Shown: in pieces, positions 42,217-49,155 of the stretch
Layout: each line of letters starts with the position of its first letter
Position numbering within the stretch: position 1 is the stretch's first letter
NCBI RefSeq assembly: GCF_028885415.1
Contig: NZ_CP118527.1
Location: 5,394,001 to 5,458,000 of the forward strand
DNA from: Streptomyces coeruleorubidus
GTDB lineage: Bacteria; Actinomycetota; Actinomycetes; Streptomycetales; Streptomycetaceae
Length of the DNA: 64,000 bases
Direction of reading: 5' to 3'
Made by a program: the position numbers and the translations under genes
The notes under the pieces: generated by a model
What the model saw: only the letters and a program-made list of their open reading frames with translations
What the model was told of the DNA's origin: nothing
Databases searched by the model: none

Positions 42217-42295
42217 CGCGGCTGGCGAACCGTCCAAGGGACGAAGCCGAGGTGCCCCAAGGGCGACCGCTCGATAGCAAGGTGCTGGAGGATCC

Positions 42296-42637
42296 GTGGA
42301 CCTGTCCCTGTCGACCGAGACCATGGGCGATCGCACGATCGTCAGGGTCGGTGGCGAAATCGACGTATATACCGCGCCCAAGCTGCGCGAGCAGTTGGTC
42401 GAGCTGGTGAACGACGGCAGTTTCCACCTTGTCGTCGACATGGAGGGCGTGGACTTCCTCGACTCCACCGGACTCGGCGTGCTGGTCGGCGGCCTGAAGC
42501 GTGTGCGGGCCCATGAGGGCTCCCTGCGCCTGGTCTGCAACCAGGAGCGCATTCTGAAGATCTTCCGTATCACCGGCCTCACCAAGGTGTTCCCGATTCA
42601 CACCTCGGTCGAGGAGGCGGTGGCGGCGACCGACTGA
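42296..42637 (+). CDS. bldG: Anti-sigma factor antagonist BldG
   Basis: 113 residues from the GTG at 42296 with GGAGG 4 bases upstream; the length equals BldG. It is an STAS domain of the SpoIIAA/RsbV type: [20 protein letters not shown] contains Ser57, the residue phosphorylated by partner kinases to switch it off. BldG is required for aerial growth and antibiotic production in Streptomyces and binds several RsbW-like anti-sigma factors. The RsbW-like gene 135 bases downstream is the expected partner and is cotranscribed in S. coelicolor (SCO3549-SCO3548). Confidence 0.97.
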   Translation: MDLSLSTETMGDRTIVRVGGEIDVYTAPKLREQLVELVNDGSFHLVVDMEGVDFLDSTGLGVLVGGLKRVRAHEGSLRLVCNQERILKIFRITGLTKVFPIHTSVEEAVAATD

Positions 42638-42772
42638 TCACCGGACCCGGGCCCCGTGCCCGGGCCGGCCCAAGTTGCGGCAAGAGTTCGGCAGAAGTGA
42701 AGACCGAGGGGGCCCGGGCTTTCGGCGGCCCGGCGCCTCTCGACAGCACGCCCGTAGTTGCGAGGGGGATGC

Positions 42773-43210
42773 ATGGCCACCGTTGAGCTCCGCTTCAGCG
42801 CGCTGCCCGAGCACGTCAGGACCGCCCGGCTGGTGGCGGCCGCGGTGGCGCGCAGGGCCGGAGTGGACGAGGCCGTCCTCGACGAGGTCAGGCTCGCCGT
42901 CGGCGAGGCCTGCACGCGGGCCGTCGGACTGCACCAGACCGGCGGGATCTCGGCACCGGTGAAGGTGCTGCTGATCGAGGAGGAGAAGCAGTTCTCCATC
43001 GAGGTCGGCGACGAGGCCCCGCACGCGGTCCCCGGCGAGCGTACGCCCGGCGCCGGACCCGGCGACCCCGACGGTGAGGCCGACGAGGACGAGATGGGTC
43101 TCGCGGTCATCAGCGGGCTCGTCGACGACGTCGAGGTCAGCGCGGGGGAGCACGGCGGGTCGATCAAGATGACCTGGCCGACCACTCCGCCGCCGACCAT
43201 CCTGGCCTGA
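42773..43210 (+). CDS. RsbW-like ATP-binding protein (BldG partner, SCO3548-like)
   Basis: 145 residues from the ATG at 42773, with GAGGGGG just upstream. It has a shortened GHKL ATPase fold: LDEVRLAVGEACTRAVGLHQ contains the N-box Glu and then DEMGLAVISGLVDDVEV is the G-box region. An Asp/Glu- and Pro-rich insertion (about 85-110) separates the two. The usual N-box Asn is not obvious, so kinase activity toward BldG may be weak or lost. Downstream of bldG and followed by a strong terminator, so the pair forms one operon. Confidence 0.88.
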   Translation: MATVELRFSALPEHVRTARLVAAAVARRAGVDEAVLDEVRLAVGEACTRAVGLHQTGGISAPVKVLLIEEEKQFSIEVGDEAPHAVPGERTPGAGPGDPDGEADEDEMGLAVISGLVDDVEVSAGEHGGSIKMTWPTTPPPTILA

Positions 43211-43233
43211 CAAGCCACCGCGCACACCGTTCT

Positions 43234-43269
43234 TGACGAAGGGCCCCACACTCGTGGGGCCCTTCGTCA
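43234..43269 (+). terminator. Terminator of the bldG operon
   Basis: A perfect 16-base-pair stem (TGACGAAGGGCCCCAC and its complement) with loop ACTC, 24 bases after the stop. Confidence 0.8.
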
Positions 43270-43413
43270 TGTGCGGGTGGCAGTGCTCGCCTTTACAGTG
43301 GTTCCTGTGCCGTTCATCGCGTGAATTCGTTCACGATCATTCGCATGCTCCCGGGCAGTCCGAGAATGCTTTCAGGGCATTACCTCAGAAGGCCAATTCC
43401 GCTTATCGTGCTC

Positions 43414-43442
43414 TGTTTTGATCAGGTTCCGGTACCTACAAT
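43414..43442 (+). promoter_or_regulatory. Candidate hppA promoter
   Basis: TACAAT at 43437-43442 is a good -10; TGTTTT at 43414-43419 lies 17 bases before it as a weak -35. Transcription would begin about 37 bases before the hppA start. The surrounding region is clearly A/T-richer than the genes. Confidence 0.45.
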
Positions 43443-43485
43443 CCCGTCCACATCTTGAGCTCAGCCCAAGCGTCAAGGAGGACGA

Positions 43486-45891
43486 ATGGCGGGGCTTTTC
43501 AACTCACCACAGTCGGGCCATCCCACAGACCTCGCAGCCGCCGTACTGACCGATGGCAACCGCGTTCTCGTCGTGGTCATCGCCGTCGTCGCGCTGGCGG
43601 CGCTCGTGGTCGCGGGCGTCCTGGTACGCCAGGTACTCGCGGCCGGCGAGGGCACCGACAGCATGAAGAAGATCGCGGTGGCGATCCAGGAAGGCGCGAA
43701 CGCCTATCTGGCACGCCAGCTGCGCACGCTCGGCGTATTCGCCGTGGTCGTGTTCTTCCTGCTCATGCTGCTGCCCGCGGACGACTGGAATCAGCGTGCC
43801 GGTCGGTCGGTGTTCTTCCTGATCGGAGCGGCGTTCTCGGCGGCCACCGGCTATATCGGTATGTGGCTCGCCGTGCGCAGCAATGTGCGTGTCGCCGCGG
43901 CGGCGCGTGAAGCGACACCGGCGGCAGGAGAGCCGGAAAAAGATCTCACCACCGTCTCGCACAAAGCGATGAAGATCGCATTTCGCACGGGTGGCGTCGT
44001 CGGCATGTTCACGGTGGGCCTCGGCCTGCTGGGCGCCTCCTGCGTGGTGCTGGTGTACGCGGCCGACGCGCCGAAGGTGCTCGAGGGCTTCGGCCTCGGG
44101 GCCGCGCTGATCGCGATGTTCATGCGTGTCGGCGGCGGCATCTTCACCAAGGCCGCCGACGTCGGCGCCGACCTGGTCGGCAAGGTCGAACAGGGCATTC
44201 CGGAGGACGATCCGCGCAATGCCGCGACCATCGCCGACAACGTGGGCGACAACGTCGGCGACTGCGCGGGCATGGCTGCCGACCTCTTCGAGTCGTACGC
44301 CGTGACCCTCGTCGCCGCGCTGATCCTCGGCTCGGCGGCCTTCGGCGACGCCGGGCTCGGCTTCCCGCTGCTGGTGCCGGCGATCGGTGTGATCACCGCC
44401 ATGATCGGCATCTTCGCGGTGGCGCCGAGGCGCGCCGACCGCAGCGGCATGAGCGCCATCAACCGCGGGTTCTTCATCTCCGCGGTGATCTCGCTCGTGC
44501 TGGTGGCCGTGGCCGTCTTCGTCTACCTGCCCGGGAAGTACTCGGACCTCGACGGCGTGACGGACGCGGCGATCACCGGCAAGGACGGCGACCCGCGGAT
44601 CCTCGCGCTCGTCGCGGTGGCCATCGGCATCGTGCTCGCCGCGCTGATCCAGCAACTGACCGGCTACTTCACCGAGACCACCCGGCGTCCCGTCCGGGAC
44701 ATCGGCAAGACCTCGCTCACCGGCCCGGCCACCGTCGTCCTCGCCGGTATCTCCGTCGGTCTCGAATCCGCCGTCTACACCGCCCTGTTGATCGGCCTCG
44801 GTGTCTACGGGGCGTTCCTGCTCGGCGGTACGTCGATCACGCTGGCGCTGTTCGCGGTGGCGCTGGCCGGCACCGGCCTGCTCACCACGGTCGGTGTGAT
44901 CGTCGCGATGGACACCTTCGGACCCGTCTCCGACAACGCGCAGGGCATCGCGGAGATGTCCGGCGACGTCGAGGGCGCGGGCGCGCAGGTGCTCACCGAC
45001 CTGGACGCGGTCGGCAACACCACCAAGGCGATCACCAAGGGCATCGCGATCGCCACGGCCGTGCTCGCGGCGGCGGCGCTGTTCGGTTCGTACCGCGACG
45101 CGATCATCACCGGCGCGCGGGACGTGGGCGAGCAGTTGTCCGGGGCCGGCGCGCCGATGAGCCTGATGATGGACATCTCGCAGCCCAACAACCTCGTGGG
45201 TCTCGTCGCGGGCGCGGCGGTCGTCTTCCTCTTCTCGGGGCTGGCGATCAACGCCGTGTCGCGATCGGCGGGTTCCGTGGTCTTCGAGGTGCGGCGGCAG
45301 TTCCGCGAGAAGCCCGGGATCATGGACTACAGCGAGAAACCGGAGTACGGAAAGGTCGTCGACATCTGCACCAGGGACGCCCTGCGCGAGCTCGCCACAC
45401 CCGGTCTGCTCGCCGTGCTGGCGCCCGTCTTCATCGGGTTCACGCTCGGTGTCGGGCCGCTGGGCGCGTTCCTGGCGGGCGCGATCGGCGCGGGCACGCT
45501 GATGGCGGTGTTCCTGGCCAACTCCGGTGGCGCCTGGGACAACGCCAAGAAGCTCGTCGAGGACGGCCACCACGGAGGCAAGGGGAGCGAGGCCCACGCG
45601 GCGACCGTGATCGGCGACACCGTCGGCGACCCCTTCAAGGACACCGCCGGACCGGCGATCAACCCGCTGCTGAAGGTCATGAACCTGGTGTCGCTGCTCA
45701 TCGCGCCCGCGGTGATCAAGTTCTCGTACGGCCCGGACCAGAGCATCGGAGTACGGATCCTGATCGCGGCCCTCGCGTTCGTCGTCATCGTCGGCGCGGT
45801 GTACGTGTCAAAGCGGCGCGGCATCGCCGTAGGTGACGAAGACAACGCCGAACGGGAGCCCAAGTCGGCAGACCCGGCGGTCGTTTCGTAG
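43486..45891 (+). CDS. hppA: K+-independent H+-translocating pyrophosphatase
   Basis: 801 residues with AAGGAGG 7 bases before the ATG. About sixteen membrane segments. The pyrophosphate-binding blocks are DVGADLVGKVEQGIPEDDPR, DNVGDNVGDCAGMAADLFE and the C-terminal DNAKKLVE and GDTVGDPFKDTAGPAINPLL. The signature GNTTKAITKG has Lys where K+-dependent enzymes have Ala, which marks the K+-independent proton-pumping class. It uses pyrophosphate hydrolysis to move protons out of the cell. S. coelicolor SCO3547 is the homologue and also stands after bldG. Confidence 0.96.
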   Translation: MAGLFNSPQSGHPTDLAAAVLTDGNRVLVVVIAVVALAALVVAGVLVRQVLAAGEGTDSMKKIAVAIQEGANAYLARQLRTLGVFAVVVFFLLMLLPADDWNQRAGRSVFFLIGAAFSAATGYIGMWLAVRSNVRVAAAAREATPAAGEPEKDLTTVSHKAMKIAFRTGGVVGMFTVGLGLLGASCVVLVYAADAPKVLEGFGLGAALIAMFMRVGGGIFTKAADVGADLVGKVEQGIPEDDPRNAATIADNVGDNVGDCAGMAADLFESYAVTLVAALILGSAAFGDAGLGFPLLVPAIGVITAMIGIFAVAPRRADRSGMSAINRGFFISAVISLVLVAVAVFVYLPGKYSDLDGVTDAAITGKDGDPRILALVAVAIGIVLAALIQQLTGYFTETTRRPVRDIGKTSLTGPATVVLAGISVGLESAVYTALLIGLGVYGAFLLGGTSITLALFAVALAGTGLLTTVGVIVAMDTFGPVSDNAQGIAEMSGDVEGAGAQVLTDLDAVGNTTKAITKGIAIATAVLAAAALFGSYRDAIITGARDVGEQLSGAGAPMSLMMDISQPNNLVGLVAGAAVVFLFSGLAINAVSRSAGSVVFEVRRQFREKPGIMDYSEKPEYGKVVDICTRDALRELATPGLLAVLAPVFIGFTLGVGPLGAFLAGAIGAGTLMAVFLANSGGAWDNAKKLVEDGHHGGKGSEAHAATVIGDTVGDPFKDTAGPAINPLLKVMNLVSLLIAPAVIKFSYGPDQSIGVRILIAALAFVVIVGAVYVSKRRGIAVGDEDNAEREPKSADPAVVS

Positions 45892-45920
45892 GGAGGTCGT
45901 CCAAGCCCCAGCTCAAGGTG

Positions 45921-45956
45921 CGGGCGGGCGGCGCGCGTTGACGCGTCGCCCGCCCG
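45921..45956 (+). terminator. Terminator after hppA
   Basis: A stem of 15 pairs with one mismatch (CGGGCGGGCGGCGCG against CGCGTCGCCCGCCCG) and a 6-base loop, 30 bases after the stop. Confidence 0.7.
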
Positions 45957-46103
45957 CTCTGTGCGTGGACACCACCACGCCGTGAGGCTTCTCTCGCTTG
46001 GTGCAAAAGGTTACAAAAAGGTCTTAATAGTCACTCGGCGTGCGGTTGCCGTGCATCTGGCGTGTATGTTCCGGGGCCGAGAGCCATGGAAGGGACCAAA
46101 CCG

Positions 46104-46667
46104 GTGAACAAGAAGCTCGCGGCCGCACTGTCCGGCGGTGCGGTACTGGTACTGGCGCTGTCGGGATGCGGCGGCGACGACAACGAGAAGCTGGACTCCT
46201 GGGCCAAGCAGGTCTGCGACGCCGTACAGCCGCAGGCCAAGAAGATCGAGTCGGCCAATGCCTCGATCCAGAAGGAAACCTCGGACAACAGCAAGCCGGA
46301 GGACGTCCAGAAGACCGACGCAAAGGCCTTCCAGGACATGTCCGACGCCTACAAGGCCATCGGGGCCGCGGTGACCAAGGCCGGGGCGCCGGACGTCGAG
46401 AACGGCGAGAAAAAGCAGCAGAACGCCGTCAAGGAGCTCAACACGATCTCCTCCTCGTACGCCTCCCTGAAGAAGCAGGTCGACGCGCTCGACACCAAGG
46501 ACCAGGGCAAGTTCGCGGACGGTCTCAAGGACATCGCCACCGAGCTCGACAAGCTGGGCAAGAGCGGGAACGACGCGCTCCGGACCCTGGAGGAGGGCGA
46601 GGTCGGACAGGCGATGGCCCGGCAGACCAGCTGCAAGGCGGCCACGGCGCCGGCGACCCAGAGCTGA
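46104..46667 (+). CDS. Small predicted lipoprotein
   Basis: 187 residues from the GTG at 46104, with GGAAGGGA 8 bases upstream; an earlier in-frame start would put residues before the signal peptide. NKKLAAALSGGAVLVLALSG leads to the lipobox LSGC (Cys about 22), so it should be lipid-anchored outside. The mature part is charged and helical (QAKKIESANASIQKE, YASLKKQVDALDTKD), with two cysteines (VCDAV, TSCKA). I do not recognise a domain. It resembles the many small Streptomyces lipoproteins of unknown role. It sits between hppA and the methyltransferase, each separated by terminator or repeats. Confidence 0.8.
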   Translation: MNKKLAAALSGGAVLVLALSGCGGDDNEKLDSWAKQVCDAVQPQAKKIESANASIQKETSDNSKPEDVQKTDAKAFQDMSDAYKAIGAAVTKAGAPDVENGEKKQQNAVKELNTISSSYASLKKQVDALDTKDQGKFADGLKDIATELDKLGKSGNDALRTLEEGEVGQAMARQTSCKAATAPATQS

Positions 46668-46711
46668 GCGAGGAGCGTTTTCGGGGCCGGCGGGACTGCT
46701 GAGCCGGCAGT

Positions 46712-46855
46712 GACTGCCGGGCCGGTCCGGTGAGCCGCGCCCGATACGACTGCCGGGCCGGTCCGGTGAGCCGCGCCCGATACGACTGCCGGGCCGGTCC
46801 GGTGAGCCGCGCCCGATACGACTGCCGGGCCGGTCCGCTGAGCCGCGCCCGATAC
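46712..46855. repeat. Four exact tandem copies of a 36-bp unit
   Basis: The unit GACTGCCGGGCCGGTCCGGT followed by GAGCCGCGCCCGATAC repeats at 46712, 46748, 46784 and 46820; only one base differs in the fourth copy. Part of the unit continues beyond. The array lies between the lipoprotein stop and the methyltransferase start and, being a multiple of three, leaves a long shadow frame on the other strand that is not a gene. Recent expansion by slippage is likely. Confidence 0.9.
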
Positions 46856-46902
46856 CCGGCACGGGCGCGTGCGATACCGGTGCCGGCGGCCACAATGGGG
46901 GC

Positions 46903-48432
46903 GTGAGTAACGCCAGCCAGTCACACCTGCCCCCGCTGCCCTCCTCCGACCGCCCCGATGTCGCCGCCCGGCTCCGGGACGCCCTGCTCGGAGCCTCCTT
47001 CACCGCCGACGGGCTGCTCGAACTGCTCGGCGCCCCCGCGTACGCGGCCCTGGCCCGGAGCGAGACCGTGCCCGCGCTCCGTGCGACCCGCGGGGACACG
47101 CCGCTGGAGTTGCTCGTCAGGCTGTTCCTCCTTCAGCAGCCCGTGCCGCACGCGCGCGTGGCGGACGTCCTGCCCGTCGACGCGTGCCTGGAGAGCGGCT
47201 GGCTGACGCGCGTCGGCGGCGACGAGCTCGCCGCCACCGTGGACGTACGGCCGTACGGCGGGCCCGGCGGCGAGGACTGGTTCATCGTGTCGGACCTGGG
47301 CTGCGCGGTCGGTGGCGCCGGCGGGATCGGCCGGCGTGACGAGGGAGTCGTCCTGGGAGTCGGCGGCGCCTCCACGACACTCGCCGGCATCACGGTCCGT
47401 ACGCCCGTCGCTTCCGCGCTCGACCTCGGCACCGGCTCCGGCATCCAGGCGCTGCACGCCGTGCAGCACGCCACGCGCGTGACGGCCACCGACCTCAATC
47501 CGCGCGCGCTGCACATCACCGCCCTCACGCTGGCGCTGTCCGGCACCCCGGCCGCCGATCTGCGCGAGGGCTCCCTCTTCGAACCCGTGCGGGACGACGA
47601 GAAGTACGACCTGATCGTCTCGAACCCGCCGTTCGTGATCTCTCCCGGCGCCCGGCTCACCTACCGTGACGGCGGGATGGGCGGGGACGATCTGTGCCGC
47701 ACGCTCGTTCAGGAGGCAGGGGAGCGGCTGAGCGAGGGCGGGTTCGCGCAGTTCCTCGCCAACTGGCAGCACGTGGAAGGGGAGGACTGGCAGGAGCGGC
47801 TCAGGTCATGGGTGCCTCGGGGCTGTGACGCGTGGATCGTGCAGCGCGAGGTGCAGGACGTCAACCAGTACGCCGAGCTGTGGCTGCGGGACGCGGGCGA
47901 CCACCGCGAGGACGTGGCGGAGTACCAGGCGCGGTACGACGCCTGGCTCGACGAGTTCGAGGCGCGCAAGGTGAAGGCCGTCGGCTTCGGCTGGCTCACC
48001 CTGCGCAGGTCGGGCGCCGCCGTGCCCTCCGTCACGGTGGAGGAGTGGCCGCATCCGGTCGAGCAGCCGCTCGGGGACACCATCCGGGCCCACTTCGACC
48101 GGCTCGACTACCTGCGCGACCACGACGACGCCGCGCTGCTCGAAGAACACTTCCGGCTCGGCGCCGAGGTCGTGCAGGAACAGGTCGGGCTGCCCGGCGC
48201 GGAAGACCCCGAGCATGTCGTGCTGCGCCAGAACCGCGGCATGCGCCGGGCCACCCGCGTGGACACGGTCGGCGCGGGCTTCGCGGGCGTGTGCGACGGC
48301 ACGATGAGCGCCGGCCGCATCCTCGACGCCATCGCCCAGCTGATCGGCGAGGACCCGGTGCTGCTGCGCGACCGCACTCCGGCGCAGATCCGGCTGCTCG
48401 TCGAGCAGGGGTTCCTGGAGCCGGTCCGCTGA
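46903..48432 (+). CDS. Class I SAM-dependent methyltransferase (NPPF type)
   Basis: 509 residues from a GTG with CACAAT 6 bases upstream and no ribosome binding site, so possibly leaderless. A helical N-terminal part of about 165 residues precedes the methyltransferase core: ALDLGTGSGIQALHAVQHA (SAM-binding loop, about 165-185), VTATDLNPRALH and VSNPPFVISPG (NPPF/NPPY catalytic motif, about 245). That motif is typical of enzymes that methylate amide or exocyclic nitrogen, such as HemK/PrmC and RlmG-like enzymes. A unique C-terminal region of about 200 residues follows. The substrate is not known. Confidence 0.88.
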   Translation: MSNASQSHLPPLPSSDRPDVAARLRDALLGASFTADGLLELLGAPAYAALARSETVPALRATRGDTPLELLVRLFLLQQPVPHARVADVLPVDACLESGWLTRVGGDELAATVDVRPYGGPGGEDWFIVSDLGCAVGGAGGIGRRDEGVVLGVGGASTTLAGITVRTPVASALDLGTGSGIQALHAVQHATRVTATDLNPRALHITALTLALSGTPAADLREGSLFEPVRDDEKYDLIVSNPPFVISPGARLTYRDGGMGGDDLCRTLVQEAGERLSEGGFAQFLANWQHVEGEDWQERLRSWVPRGCDAWIVQREVQDVNQYAELWLRDAGDHREDVAEYQARYDAWLDEFEARKVKAVGFGWLTLRRSGAAVPSVTVEEWPHPVEQPLGDTIRAHFDRLDYLRDHDDAALLEEHFRLGAEVVQEQVGLPGAEDPEHVVLRQNRGMRRATRVDTVGAGFAGVCDGTMSAGRILDAIAQLIGEDPVLLRDRTPAQIRLLVEQGFLEPVR

Positions 48433-48435
48433 GGG

Positions 48436-48459
48436 ACTCGGCAGGGGTGCCTGCCGAGT
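48436..48459 (+). terminator. Terminator after the methyltransferase gene
   Basis: A perfect 10-base-pair stem (ACTCGGCAGG and its complement) with a 4-base loop, directly after the stop. The 250 bases that follow hold no gene but include an A/T-rich patch (AATAAATTTCGAG near 48532) that may be a promoter. Confidence 0.65.
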
Positions 48460-48711
48460 GGATGCCCCACCTGCCACTCCTCATACCCCGGGCCCCATGT
48501 CCACCCTCGCGGGCTTCGTCGAGGAAGCTCGCCAATAAATTTCGAGTCGATTTGAACACCTCGTCCAAAACGGTCCGTGAGGGGCCGGACGTCCCCGATC
48601 CGCGGCCGTGTCGCCCCGGCGTTCACCTCCGGTTCGCCTGCCCGCCGCCCACGCGTGTCAGCCTCCGGTGGCTGGGCGGACGCGGACGGGAGAAAAGGGG
48701 CGCGGCGAGCC

Positions 48712-48909
48712 ATGGAGAGCGAACCGGCGATCTTCGCGGGAGCGGTGTTCTCCCTGTTCGGAGGCGGACTGCTGGCGTGGACCGTGACACGCGTGCGCCA
48801 GCACCAGCCCGTCGCCCAGGGCGTGAGCCCCGTCGCGTCGGCGGCCCTCGCGAGCGTGGTCGCGGTGCTCGCCCTGGCGGTCGGAACCTGGTGCTTCACC
48901 CGCCTCTGA
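48712..48909 (+). CDS. Small two-helix membrane protein
   Basis: 65 residues from the ATG at 48712: MESEPAIFAGAVFSLFGGGL and a second hydrophobic segment (ALASVVAVLALAVGTWCF), joined by a short polar loop (TRVRQHQPVAQG). No family recognised. A small membrane protein stands in this position upstream of topA in other streptomycetes, as I recall. The ribosome binding site is weak. Confidence 0.65.
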   Translation: MESEPAIFAGAVFSLFGGGLLAWTVTRVRQHQPVAQGVSPVASAALASVVAVLALAVGTWCFTRL

Positions 48910-49047
48910 AGCCCGTGTCGGCGACGCGCCTGGGGGTAACTGAGAGGTTGCCCTCCGCATAGGTCCGGGCTTGCTCCAGGTACTCCGGGCGGCAGGAATG
49001 GTGGTAGTCGGGTTACCGTTCGAGTGGCCGTTGCGGGCTTTTCCCGT

Positions 49048-49078
49048 TTGACACGGGGGCGGGATGTACCGTCACACT
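49048..49078 (+). promoter_or_regulatory. Candidate topA promoter
   Basis: TTGACA (49048-49053) is a perfect -35; CACACT (49073-49078) is a passable -10 at the long spacing of 19, and TACCGT a second choice at a very short one. Unusual spacing would fit a promoter that responds to supercoiling, as is known for Streptomyces topA. Confidence 0.35.
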
Positions 49079-49155
49079 CCGCAGCGTCACCACGACCCGA
49101 CCCCGGGAGACGAACCCTGGGGAGGCCCCAGCGTCGACCGGAGAGAAGAGCGAAG

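Noticed and set aside
42640-42672. GC-rich partial palindrome between bldG and its partner gene
   Set aside because: It could be an attenuator, but the pairing is short and overlapping; ordinary GC-rich sequence explains it.
46525-46924. Minus-strand frame with a 12-residue repeat (RARLTGPARQSY)
   Set aside because: It is only the translation of the 36-bp tandem repeat; no start site, no domain, and the array is intergenic.
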